Assembly (NCBI GenBank): GCA_041743975.1 | Contig: JBGTLT010000074.1 | Span: 47,294 to 111,293 of the forward strand | Length of the DNA stretch: 64,000 nt | Direction: 5' to 3' | Origin: JTS-RE37 sp041743975 | GTDB taxonomy: Bacteria; Bacteroidota; Bacteroidia; Flavobacteriales; Flavobacteriaceae | Shown here: one piece after another, positions 54,587 to 63,642 of the stretch | Position numbering within the stretch: position 1 is the stretch's first letter | Layout of the letters: each line of letters starts with the position of its first letter | Translations under genes and position numbers: made by a program | The notes under the pieces: model-generated | What the model was told of the DNA's origin: nothing | What the model saw: the letters and a program-made list of their open reading frames with translations, nothing else | Databases searched by the model: none

Positions 54587-56794
54587 TTATATTCTGGTTA
54601 CTTTATCAATGCCGTTTATCAGCTTCAGATTGTCTATCAATTTTTTAAGGATCGACTTATTTTTGACCACCACTGTGATCCTTCCAGTAAAGGTTCCCCC
54701 ATCCGTACTGAAGTTGAGGTTTCGCATATTTACATGCATGTTGTCTGATATAATTTCCGTAATCTCATTCATAATACCCAGGTTGTCTATCCCGGTAAGT
54801 TTGATTTCCGATGTGAATTCCTCCTGAGAGGAATCAATCCATTTGGCACTGATGATCCTGTAGGCATAATTGGATTGCAGGGCGATGGCATTGGGGCAGT
54901 TTTTTTTATGCACTTTTATCCCTTCGTTCACGCTGATAAACCCAAAAACCTCATCCCCGGGGATCGGGGTACAGCACTTGGACAAGGTATAGTTCAGTTT
55001 CTCCTCTTCCTTCCCGAATACCAGCATATCGTATTTGGTAGTGATCTCATCCTTGTCTATATCCTCGGGAACCGGTTTCCTTCTGATCTTGTTTTTAAAG
55101 AAGCTGATAAAGGCATTGTTATAGGAAGAGGCAAAATCCTTTATCATCTGATTGTCAATAGCCCCGATCCCGACCCTGTAAAAAAGGTCCAGGCTGGTCT
55201 TCAACTTAAAATACAGGACCATCTTGTTGATCACATCTTCCCCTAGGGTTACCTTTTGTGATTTAAGCTTCCTTCTCAGGACTTCTTTCCCATCATGGGC
55301 AACCTGCTTTTTCTCATCCCTCAGGGAAGAGCGTATTTTAGACCTGGCCCTGGCAGTGGTGGCATAATCGAGCCAGTTCTGATTAGGCCGGGCACTTTCC
55401 GAGGTAATGATTTCTACCTGGTCGCCACTCTGGAGCACCGTATTCAAAGGAACCAGTTTACCATTGACCTTTGCCCCCCGGGTATGCATCCCTATTTCCG
55501 TGTGGATATGAAAGGACAGGTCGAGGGGGGTAGCCCCTTTGGGCAGAGATTTGAGTTCCCCCTTGGGGGTAAAGACGAATATTTCCTTGGAATAGAGGTT
55601 CAACTTGAACTCTTCCACAAAATCAACCGCATTTCCATTGGAAGTTTCAAGCGCCTCCTGCAACCTGTTCAGCCAGATTTCTATCCCCTGTTCCTTATGG
55701 TCACCGTGTTTATATTTAAAATGGGCAGCATACCCCTTCTCAGCAATTTCATGCATCCTTTCACTGCGGATCTGTACTTCCACCCATTTGCCCTGCGGCC
55801 CCATTACCGTAATATGCAATGCCTCATAACCGGTGGATTTTGGCGAAGAGATCCAGTCCCTAAGCCGTATGGGATTGGGAGTAAAATGGTCCGTTACAAT
55901 GGAATAAATTTTCCATGCCAGGAATTTTTCGTTCTCCTTGGAAGATTTGTAGATGATCCGGATTGCAAATTTGTCATAGATCTCATCAAAGGTGACATTC
56001 TGGGTCATCATCTTCTTCCGGATAGAATAAATGGATTTCATCCTCCCCTTGATATGATACTCAAGGTGCTCCTTGTCCAGGGAATCCTGTATGATGCTGG
56101 AAAAGTGTTCTATATATTCTTTCTGCTCCTCCTTGGTCTCCTCTATTTTACCCTGTATATCCTTATGTACTTCCGGTTCCGTATATTTTAAGCTCAGGTC
56201 TTCTAATTCCGTTTTGATATTGTACAACCCTATCCTATGTGCCAGGGGTGCATAAATATAAAGGGTCTCGGAAGCGATTTTCACCTGTTTGTGTTCCGGC
56301 ATAACATCCATGGTAAGCATGTTGTGGTACCGGTCTGCAATTTTAATAATGATAACGCGTGCATCATCATTGAGAGTCAACAACATTTTCCTGAAATTCT
56401 CCGCCTGCTGGGATATGTTCATATCCTTGTTGAGGTGCGCTATTTTTGTGAGGCCGTCCACTATCCTGGCGATAGTCTCCCCGAACATGCGTTCAATATC
56501 ATCGAGGGTATACTCGGTATCTTCCACTACATCATGGAGCAGGGCGGAGGCAATGGAAACGGCATCCAACCCGATTTCTGAAGCAACGATTTTGGCTACT
56601 GCAAGGGGGTGGAATATATAGGCGCCACCCGTCTTCCTTCGCTGGTGCTTGTGCGCATCAACCGCCACATCAAACGCAGCCCGGATAAGTTTTTTATCCT
56701 CAGCAGACAGCGTCTGATAGCTAATACGAAGCAATTCCTTGTATTGCCTTGTAATTTCCTTATTTTCTTTTTCTATAGGTGTTACAGCTCTCAT
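54587..56794 (-). CDS. spoT: RelA/SpoT-family (p)ppGpp synthetase/hydrolase
   Basis: The 735-residue protein controls the stringent-response alarmone (p)ppGpp. Domains in order: HD hydrolase (about 45-190; HPLAVAK and ALLHDVVEDTEYT), synthetase (about 240-360; YDKFAIRIIY, RLRDWISSPKSTGYEALH), TGS (about 400-465; VFTPKGELKSLPKGATPLDL) and C-terminal ACT (about 660-735). The HD motif HDVVED is intact, so hydrolysis is expected. The synthetase carries RLRDW, close to the RFKDY-type segment of active bifunctional Rel proteins. It may thus do both, but only biochemistry would tell. It heads the spoT-fur-purA operon. Confidence 0.95.
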   Translation of the reverse strand: MRAVTPIEKENKEITRQYKELLRISYQTLSAEDKKLIRAAFDVAVDAHKHQRRKTGGAYIFHPLAVAKIVASEIGLDAVSIASALLHDVVEDTEYTLDDIERMFGETIARIVDGLTKIAHLNKDMNISQQAENFRKMLLTLNDDARVIIIKIADRYHNMLTMDVMPEHKQVKIASETLYIYAPLAHRIGLYNIKTELEDLSLKYTEPEVHKDIQGKIEETKEEQKEYIEHFSSIIQDSLDKEHLEYHIKGRMKSIYSIRKKMMTQNVTFDEIYDKFAIRIIYKSSKENEKFLAWKIYSIVTDHFTPNPIRLRDWISSPKSTGYEALHITVMGPQGKWVEVQIRSERMHEIAEKGYAAHFKYKHGDHKEQGIEIWLNRLQEALETSNGNAVDFVEEFKLNLYSKEIFVFTPKGELKSLPKGATPLDLSFHIHTEIGMHTRGAKVNGKLVPLNTVLQSGDQVEIITSESARPNQNWLDYATTARARSKIRSSLRDEKKQVAHDGKEVLRRKLKSQKVTLGEDVINKMVLYFKLKTSLDLFYRVGIGAIDNQMIKDFASSYNNAFISFFKNKIRRKPVPEDIDKDEITTKYDMLVFGKEEEKLNYTLSKCCTPIPGDEVFGFISVNEGIKVHKKNCPNAIALQSNYAYRIISAKWIDSSQEEFTSEIKLTGIDNLGIMNEITEIISDNMHVNMRNLNFSTDGGTFTGRITVVVKNKSILKKLIDNLKLINGIDKVTRI

Positions 56795-57101
56795 AGTGAA
56801 ATCAATGTCTCCTGAATGTGTTAGGATGTTGATTGGACTGACTGTCGGAAACCCTTGTTAAGTGATGCCTCATGCTTATTTTCCCTTCCCGATCCTTCAG
56901 TTTTAAAGTACCTTAAAATTACCACAATCTTTTCAAGTTAGCAACAAAAATCATACCATGGAAGCGGGCTGTGTCAGCCCGGACCACCTTTATCAGTAGG
57001 GGTTACAGGCCCAGGGTACTGTTCCGTCAGCATTTGAAAAATTTGATTTAGGATGCCTCTCCGGGGTTAAGGTGTCCCAGGAACCACTGCACAGCCACTT
57101 C
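56795..57101. other. 307-bp gap upstream of spoT
   Basis: The gap carries no gene. The half next to spoT is AT-rich and presumably contains the spoT operon promoter, but no strict TTG/TAnnTTTG pair is visible on the minus strand. The other half holds the 3' end region of the M48 gene without a clear terminator. Confidence 0.4.
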
Positions 57102-58337
57102 CTAGGAAGCTTTGAGATGGCGTACCCGGTCTATCAGTGGCGGGTGTGAATAATGGACAAATACATAGGCAGGGTGCGGGGTTAAATTGCTAAGGCTTTT
57201 TTTAGACAGTTTTTTAAGGGAGCTGATAAGGGGCAATGCAGATAATGTGTTTTTGGCATAGTCATCCGCCTCATACTCAAATTTGCGGGACAGATAATTC
57301 ATTAAAAGTCCTGTGATTTCGGAGATGGGACTGTACAAAATTCCGAAACTGATAAGGGCGGCATGAAAACTGGGTTTGGAAACGCCAATGGCCAAAGAGA
57401 GCTCCGGGCTTTTGATGAACAGGGACAGTATATATAAGGTGACCCCGGTAACCAGAATGGAGCTGCCAATATTGAAGATCACATGCCGGCGTTTGTAATG
57501 GCCCACTTCGTGGGCAAGCACTGCCAAAATTTCCTCTTCCTCCAGGTCTTCGATAAGGGTGTCGTATAAAGTAATCCTTTTTTCCTTCCCAAACCCTGAA
57601 AAATAGGCATTTGCCTTGGTTGATCTCCTCGAGCCGTCAATAACAAAGATGTTCTTTAATTCGAACCCAACCTTCCGGGCATAATTTTCAATTTTCTGTT
57701 TTAAAGATCCTTCTTCAAGGGGGGTCTGCTTGTTGAACAAGGGGACAATCAATTTGCTGTAGAACAAATTCATAAACAGGGTAAAAAAGGCAATCAGGCC
57801 CCAGGCATATAGCCAGAATGCTGAACCGGCCCATCCGAAGAACCAGATAATCAGTGCCAGGACACCCCCGCCAAGTATAGCGATCATCAGCATCCCTTTT
57901 AGCTTGTCCTTTACAAAGAGAGCCGGGGTGGACCGGTTAAAGCCAAATTTTTCTTCAATGACAAAGGTTTGGTAATAGGCGAAGGGGGTCGAAAGGATTT
58001 CACTGCCCAGCATGATGATCCCAAAAAATAGCAATGCCATCCCAATGGCATTTTCAGTGACACTCCTGGCTATGGTATCTATCCATTCAAATCCTCCGAA
58101 ACCTAAAAAAAAGAGTATAAGTACCAGTGAAAATAGGGAGGATATCAATCCGAATTTGTAATTGGCCCTTTTGTAGCGTTGCGATTTAATATATTCATCA
58201 TGGTCAAACACATCCCGTAAGTCTTCCGGGACCGGGTCCAGGAATCTTTTCGCATTGAGGAAATCGAGCACGGTTTCCAAAATGAACTGAAGGATCAGGA
58301 TACTGATGATTACGTAATAAAGGGTGGTACTGTTCAT
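57102..58337 (-). CDS. M48-family membrane metalloprotease (Ste24/CAAX protease-like)
   Basis: The 411-residue integral membrane protease has about seven hydrophobic segments and the zinc motif HEVGH (H276, E277, H280), with the third ligand probably in FEYEADDYAKN near 350-360. The overall layout matches Ste24-type enzymes with several helices around a large inner chamber rather than the short HtpX form. In bacteria such proteases take part in membrane protein quality control; bacterial substrates with CAAX ends are not expected. It is transcribed in the same direction as the SpoU methyltransferase gene, about 100 bases apart. Confidence 0.92.
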   Translation of the reverse strand: MNSTTLYYVIISILILQFILETVLDFLNAKRFLDPVPEDLRDVFDHDEYIKSQRYKRANYKFGLISSLFSLVLILFFLGFGGFEWIDTIARSVTENAIGMALLFFGIIMLGSEILSTPFAYYQTFVIEEKFGFNRSTPALFVKDKLKGMLMIAILGGGVLALIIWFFGWAGSAFWLYAWGLIAFFTLFMNLFYSKLIVPLFNKQTPLEEGSLKQKIENYARKVGFELKNIFVIDGSRRSTKANAYFSGFGKEKRITLYDTLIEDLEEEEILAVLAHEVGHYKRRHVIFNIGSSILVTGVTLYILSLFIKSPELSLAIGVSKPSFHAALISFGILYSPISEITGLLMNYLSRKFEYEADDYAKNTLSALPLISSLKKLSKKSLSNLTPHPAYVFVHYSHPPLIDRVRHLKAS

Positions 58338-58441
58338 TTGCAGGGTTCAAGCGTTTAGTTACAATTTGGCCGGCTGCCGGGGTATGGATTCCTGAATTAC
58401 CATTCCCGCAATGGTTCTGGCTTTTGAAACGGGAAAGGAAT

Positions 58442-59254
58442 TCAATAAAAGCCGCGTTGCCTCCGGGCTTCAAAGATAAGTATTGCAGCGGAAACCGAAA
58501 CATTCATGGAATCAATCTCGCCCAGCATGGGGATGATTACCTTTTGGTCTGCATGTTGTTCCCATTCCGCTGTCAGGCCTGTCGATTCTGTGCCGACGAC
58601 AAGGGCCAGCGCCACTTTAAAATCACCATCGATATAGTTCATGGTGGCCGTAAGGGAAGCGATCACAATACTGATCTGCTGCTGTTTGAGGAATTGGATC
58701 ACCTCGGAAGTGCTCCCTGTTGCTATGGGTACCGTAAACAAACACCCCACGCTCGAACGGATAACATTTGGGTTATACAGGTCGCCCCGGGGATCTGCAA
58801 TGATGACAGCGTCCAGCCCGGCGGCATCCGCTGTTCGTAACAAGGCCCCGATATTACCGGGTTTTTCAGGAGCTTCCGCAACGAGTATCAGGGGATTTTT
58901 GCGCTTCAATTGAAGGTCGGATAAACGATGTTCCCGGGAGAGCGCAATGGCCAGGATTCCCTCGGTTTTTTCCCGGTAGGCGATCCGCTGGTAAACCTCC
59001 CTGGATACTTCTATAAATTCCGGCATGGTGTTCGCCGACCCGAAGATTCCCATTGCCTCCTCCCTGGAAATTATCCCCGTATAAATCAGCACCGTAAGGA
59101 TCCGGTATCCCCCTTTGATGGCCATTCCGATTTCCCGTGAACCTTCCAGGACAAACTCCCCGGAATTATCCCGCCCCTTTTTTTTCTCTTTGAGCCGGAT
59201 CACTTTTTTGACCAGCGCATTTTGCAGGCTGCTGACCAGTTTTTGCTCCTTCAT
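58442..59254 (-). CDS. SpoU/TrmH-family RNA 2'-O-methyltransferase
   Basis: The 270-residue enzyme has an N-terminal substrate-binding domain (GEFVLEGSREIGMAI) and a SPOUT methyltransferase domain with the three family motifs: PEKPGNIGALLRTADAAGLD, VVGTESTGLTAEW, and IPMLGEIDSMNVSVSAAIL. SPOUT enzymes bind SAM in a knotted fold and methylate ribose 2'-OH in rRNA or tRNA. Which nucleotide is modified is not predictable here. ATG 59254 (MKEQKLVSS) is preferred over the longer frame to 59278. It is co-directional with the amidohydrolase genes upstream. Confidence 0.92.
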   Translation of the reverse strand: MKEQKLVSSLQNALVKKVIRLKEKKKGRDNSGEFVLEGSREIGMAIKGGYRILTVLIYTGIISREEAMGIFGSANTMPEFIEVSREVYQRIAYREKTEGILAIALSREHRLSDLQLKRKNPLILVAEAPEKPGNIGALLRTADAAGLDAVIIADPRGDLYNPNVIRSSVGCLFTVPIATGSTSEVIQFLKQQQISIVIASLTATMNYIDGDFKVALALVVGTESTGLTAEWEQHADQKVIIPMLGEIDSMNVSVSAAILIFEARRQRGFY

Positions 59255-59354
59255 AGCCACAAAAGTAGGTGAAACCAATACTTATTGAGTTGCCTTCGAA
59301 AAAAAGAAAACGGCAAAACAGGTGGTTCCTGAATGGGTAAATTCACGTCCCGAC

Positions 59355-60644
59355 TTATTTCCCGGCATTGTATTTCCCCGTATACCGTTTCCATAGTTCC
59401 GTTTGATGGGTTTCGAGTGAAACGGATCGTCCGTCGATAAAGGCATGGGTCAGTTGGTTGCCCCGCATATCGAGCGCATCCCCTTCAGAAATAAAAAGGG
59501 TGGCGCTTTTACCTACCGCCAGGGTTCCATAATCGGCGTCAATACCGAGAATTTTCGCCGTATTGCCGGTAATCAGCTGAAGGGCTTTTTCCTTATCCAG
59601 CCCTTGTCCGACTACCTGCCCGGCATAGAAGGGGAGGTTGCGGGTTTGAAAATTGGCAGCACCCGTATTTTGTAAGCCCACCATAAGTCCGGCATCAATC
59701 AACATTTTTGGAAGTTCATAATTGTAGTTGTAGGGATCATCCTCAAAACCGGGCAGACTGTGTGTAAATTCCACCAGCACGGGAATATTGTGCTGCTTGA
59801 GGAAATCTATGATCTTATTGGCCTGGTACCCGCCCACCAGCACCACCTCTTTAACCCCGGCATTTTTCGCGGTGGTTACGGCATCAATGATCTCCTTTTC
59901 GCCCTGGGCATATACGTAGAGTTTTTTGGTCCTGTCAAACAATCCACCCATGGCAGCAAAGGGTAGGTTGACCATTTTTGAGGAAGTTTTACCATAGGCC
60001 GATGCCTGTTGGATAAAACTTTCTATTTCCCCCATTTGTTTGTGATACTCCTTATTGGGTTGATAACCTCTTGGTTCTCCCATCCACCACTGACCCTGCC
60101 TGAAGGATTCCGGCCAACGCAGGTGTATTCCATCGTCCACTTTAACTGCGGCATCCTCCCAGTTCCAGGCATCAAATTGCACAATGGAGGAGGTACCGGA
60201 GATGGTACCACCGATGGGGGCGATCTGCCCTAACAAAACCCCGTTGGGGCGCATGCTTTCCACAACTTTCGATTCCGCATTATAAGCAATAAGGCTTCGT
60301 ATATGGGGAATGAAGCCCCCTATTTCATCCTGGTCATCACTGGCCCTTACAGCGTCTACTTCCACAAGGCCGAGGGTTTTACCAGGCGCGATGAACCCGG
60401 GATACACATGTTTCCCGGTCGCATCTATGGTGGTTCCTTTTGTCTGGGTCCCGGTCCCCAATGCAGTAATTTTTCCCTCCTCAAATACAATGGTACAATT
60501 TTCAATTACGCTGCCGTCCCCAATATGTGCGGTGGCACCGGTAATGGTGATAGCCCCTTGTTGTTCTGGCGCGGGGGTTTTCTGTGCGGATGCAAGGCAA
60601 TATACACCCAACAAGGCACTGATAAGAAGTTTTGAATTTTTCAT
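59355..60644 (-). CDS. secreted amidohydrolase-fold protein without the HxH metal motif
   Basis: The 429-residue protein has a signal peptide (MKNSKLLISALLGVYCLASA) and the amidohydrolase frame: an N-terminal sandwich ending in GKHVYPGFI and a C-terminal sandwich (TLAVGKSATLFISEGDALDM). Where active members have HxH after PGFI, this one has APGKTLGL, so the first two metal ligands are missing; the IEFTHSLPG-like segment and the closing aspartate motif are also altered. It is probably not a classical hydrolase. It follows the 984-residue gene by 43 bases and the pair is likely one operon with one function. Confidence 0.8.
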   Translation of the reverse strand: MKNSKLLISALLGVYCLASAQKTPAPEQQGAITITGATAHIGDGSVIENCTIVFEEGKITALGTGTQTKGTTIDATGKHVYPGFIAPGKTLGLVEVDAVRASDDQDEIGGFIPHIRSLIAYNAESKVVESMRPNGVLLGQIAPIGGTISGTSSIVQFDAWNWEDAAVKVDDGIHLRWPESFRQGQWWMGEPRGYQPNKEYHKQMGEIESFIQQASAYGKTSSKMVNLPFAAMGGLFDRTKKLYVYAQGEKEIIDAVTTAKNAGVKEVVLVGGYQANKIIDFLKQHNIPVLVEFTHSLPGFEDDPYNYNYELPKMLIDAGLMVGLQNTGAANFQTRNLPFYAGQVVGQGLDKEKALQLITGNTAKILGIDADYGTLAVGKSATLFISEGDALDMRGNQLTHAFIDGRSVSLETHQTELWKRYTGKYNAGK

Positions 60645-60687
60645 ATGCTGTTAAATTTCTGACTATATTTTATTCCGTTTACGCTAC

Positions 60688-63642
60688 CTACAGGCTGTCG
60701 CAGTGGAATTGTTCCTTTTTGCTTTGTTTGGGTCCCTGTGTTTCACTACCGCCGGCTTTCTCACTCATCATAAGGTTTACCAGCAGGTTCCGCTCTTTTT
60801 GTATGGCTTGCTGTTGCTGTTTATCCTTCTCCAGGTCAAAATAAACGGTTCCGTCAATGAGGGTCTTTTCGGCCCTGGCATAAACGGACAAGGGATGGGC
60901 GTTCCACAGGACGAGGTCCGCATCCTTTCCCTCCCGGATACTACCTACACGTTGGTCTATATGGAGTAATTTGGCCGGATTGATTGTTACCATCTTCCAG
61001 GCTTCCAATTCGGACATACCCCCATATTTGATGGTTTTGGCCGCTTCCTGGTTCAATCTCCGGGACATCTCGCCATCATCGCTATTGATGGCTACGGTTA
61101 CCCCCTGGCTGGCCATAATGGCCGCGTTATAAGGGATGGCATCATTCACCTCATATTTATAGGCCCACCAGTCACTAAAGGTAGATCCGCCTGCCCCATG
61201 TGCAGCCATTTTGTCAGCAACCTTATAGCCCTCAAGGATGTGGGTAAATGTATTAACCCGGAATCCGAATTGTTCGGCCACTTTCATCAGCATATTGATC
61301 TCGCTCTGCACGTAGGAATGGCAACTGATAAACCGTTCGCCATTCAGGATTTCCGCCAATACTTCCAATTCTTCGTCATATCGATAGGCTTCGCCGCTTT
61401 TCTTTTTGGTATCGTATTCCTTTGCCCGCTGAAAATAATTGATAAATAGCTGTTCAACTCCCATCCTGGTCTGGGGAAACCGGTCGTAACTCTCCCAGTT
61501 GCTCTGCTTCACGTTTTCACCTAAGGCGAATTTTATAAATTTTGGGGAATCCTCATAGATCATTTTATCCGCGGATTCACCCCATTTGAGTTTCAGGATG
61601 GCCGAACGTCCCCCAATCGGGTTGGCGGAACCATGCAATAATTGGATGGAGGTTACCCCGCCGCCTAAATTCCTGTAAATATTGATGTCCTCAGGGTCTA
61701 CCACATCTGTCATCTTTACTTCGGCACTGGAATTTTGCCCCGCTTCATTGATGGCCAGGCCTGCTATGTGGCTGTGTTCGTCAATGATGCCAGCCGTAAG
61801 GTGTTTTCCGGTGGCATCAACAGTCCGGGCACCACCAGCTCCGAGGTCTTTTCCGATTTTTGAAATTTTACCCTCTTTTACAAGCACGTCTGTATTTTCC
61901 AGTATCCCGGCATCCTCACTGGTCCAGACCGTGGCATTTTTAAAAAGTATATTTTCAGGCTCAGGCTTTTCCTTATAGCCGTACCCTATATTGGGATACG
62001 TAATGGCTACCAGTTGTGGAGCCTTATCTTCTTTATTCTTTTTATCCTCTTCCGGGGCAAGGGGGGAGGTTTGCACAGCTTTGAATGTTGTTTCTGTTCC
62101 ATCGGGCAGGATCAGCCGGCCGCTGAGGGTCTCGGTACCAGGCAAAACCAGGCCGGTCATCCTGAAATTTTTTGTACCCTCCTTCCCTGCAAAGGACAGG
62201 TTGAGCCAGTTATCGGAATAGTCGATTTTGGTTTTGAGTTTCACGGTATCCTGCTTGATTTCTGCCTTTGGTTTTCCGGCTTCTCCGGTGATGGATAGCG
62301 TATAATCCTCATTACCGGCGGTAAGGTTATAGTCACCCCGAATATCCTTCAGGTCCATATCATTAACTATATGCCTGTAACCCTGCACCCAGTTTTCATA
62401 CAAGGTGGTTTCCTTTTCGAAGATATCCCCCGAAGATATCAGGAAATTGGCAAGATGGCCTGACTCCAGAGATCCTATTTGATCCGCCTTACCCAGCATT
62501 TGTGCGGGTGCGGTGGTAAGGGCTTCCAGTGCTTTTTCCTTTGTAAGCCCGTATTCTATTGCTTTCATGAGCTTTTCCCGGAGATCAGCAGGGGATTTAA
62601 GGCCTTTAAGGGTAAAGGAATAGTTTAGCCCATTGTCTGCCAAAACCTTGGGATTTGTAGCGGCCAGGTTCCAGTGGCGCATATCTTTCAAGGCAATGTA
62701 ACCTGCCTGGTAGGGATCGGCCACGTCATAGGCTTCCGGAAAATCAAGGGGAACGATCAGCCTGGCATTGGCTGCTTTGATATCAGTTATGTTCTCGTAT
62801 TCAGCGCCCGAGGCGAGGATCACATATTGTATCCCAAAGGCGTCTCCAATCTTATCGGCCCGCAATACCTGCCCGTTATCCTGGGCTGCGAATACCTGGA
62901 CCAGATCGCGGTTGCGGATCAGGGCTTCAAGCGACCTGTCCGTGGTTTCCGCTTTCTTCCCGGCGTACCAGTCCAAATCGTGGTACATTTGCCGGAGCAA
63001 CGCCATGGCACCCATCAGGGAAGTAGGATAGGACTGTTCCTTTGCCACGCTCCTTTCAAAGGAAAAGTATTGGGCAGACCGGTTATCGAGAACCCTGTCC
63101 GCATCGGTTCCTTCCCCATTCAGGGTGATCAATGCCCCGGTACCCCTCGCGATCCCATCCTGTATGTGGGAATTTACCACCCCAAAACCGGCCTTTCGCA
63201 ATTCTTCGGCTTTATTATCGTCGTATTTGAATATGGAAATGGCATGGTTCTCGGGCATGATATGGTCATTCCAGTAGAATCCCTCCCGCGTTGCATCATA
63301 CTGGGGGGAACGGCCCCGGCTTTCAGAACGTTTTGGAGGTTCCACACCAAAATCTGAAAAAACATCGATAAATGATGGATAAATGGATTTACCCTTCAGG
63401 TCTACCTGTACTGAATTGCCCGGGATGCTGACGTTTTTTCCCACCTCCTTCACCTTCCCATCCTGGATGAGCAGGGTGCCGTTCTCAATCACCTGCCCGG
63501 GTGATACATGGATGGTGGCGTTGGTAAAAGCTGTATAATTGTTGTTGGTTGTTTTTACGCCATCGTTTTTAGGAAAGTAATCCTGCGCAAACGCAGTGGC
63601 ACTACACCATAGTATGGCGAGTGTGAGTGATTTCATGTTCAT
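60688..63642 (-). CDS. secreted double-domain amidohydrolase (degenerate N-domain, active-type C-domain)
   Basis: The 984-residue protein has a signal peptide (NMKSLTLAILWCSATAFAQ) and two amidohydrolase-like domains. Domain 1 (about 35-425) lacks the HxH ligands: IYPSFIDVFSDFG stands where PGFIDxHxH is expected. Domain 2 (about 560-960) has AGIIDEHSHIAG with H623 and H625, later histidines (ISCHSYVQSE, THILEG) and the aspartate motif INSDDGEMSRR. Between them lies a beta-rich linker (about 440-530). The second domain is likely a working metal-dependent hydrolase and the first a regulatory or structural copy. The substrate is unknown. It begins the operon with the 429-residue protein. Confidence 0.85.
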   Translation of the reverse strand: MNMKSLTLAILWCSATAFAQDYFPKNDGVKTTNNNYTAFTNATIHVSPGQVIENGTLLIQDGKVKEVGKNVSIPGNSVQVDLKGKSIYPSFIDVFSDFGVEPPKRSESRGRSPQYDATREGFYWNDHIMPENHAISIFKYDDNKAEELRKAGFGVVNSHIQDGIARGTGALITLNGEGTDADRVLDNRSAQYFSFERSVAKEQSYPTSLMGAMALLRQMYHDLDWYAGKKAETTDRSLEALIRNRDLVQVFAAQDNGQVLRADKIGDAFGIQYVILASGAEYENITDIKAANARLIVPLDFPEAYDVADPYQAGYIALKDMRHWNLAATNPKVLADNGLNYSFTLKGLKSPADLREKLMKAIEYGLTKEKALEALTTAPAQMLGKADQIGSLESGHLANFLISSGDIFEKETTLYENWVQGYRHIVNDMDLKDIRGDYNLTAGNEDYTLSITGEAGKPKAEIKQDTVKLKTKIDYSDNWLNLSFAGKEGTKNFRMTGLVLPGTETLSGRLILPDGTETTFKAVQTSPLAPEEDKKNKEDKAPQLVAITYPNIGYGYKEKPEPENILFKNATVWTSEDAGILENTDVLVKEGKISKIGKDLGAGGARTVDATGKHLTAGIIDEHSHIAGLAINEAGQNSSAEVKMTDVVDPEDINIYRNLGGGVTSIQLLHGSANPIGGRSAILKLKWGESADKMIYEDSPKFIKFALGENVKQSNWESYDRFPQTRMGVEQLFINYFQRAKEYDTKKKSGEAYRYDEELEVLAEILNGERFISCHSYVQSEINMLMKVAEQFGFRVNTFTHILEGYKVADKMAAHGAGGSTFSDWWAYKYEVNDAIPYNAAIMASQGVTVAINSDDGEMSRRLNQEAAKTIKYGGMSELEAWKMVTINPAKLLHIDQRVGSIREGKDADLVLWNAHPLSVYARAEKTLIDGTVYFDLEKDKQQQQAIQKERNLLVNLMMSEKAGGSETQGPKQSKKEQFHCDSL

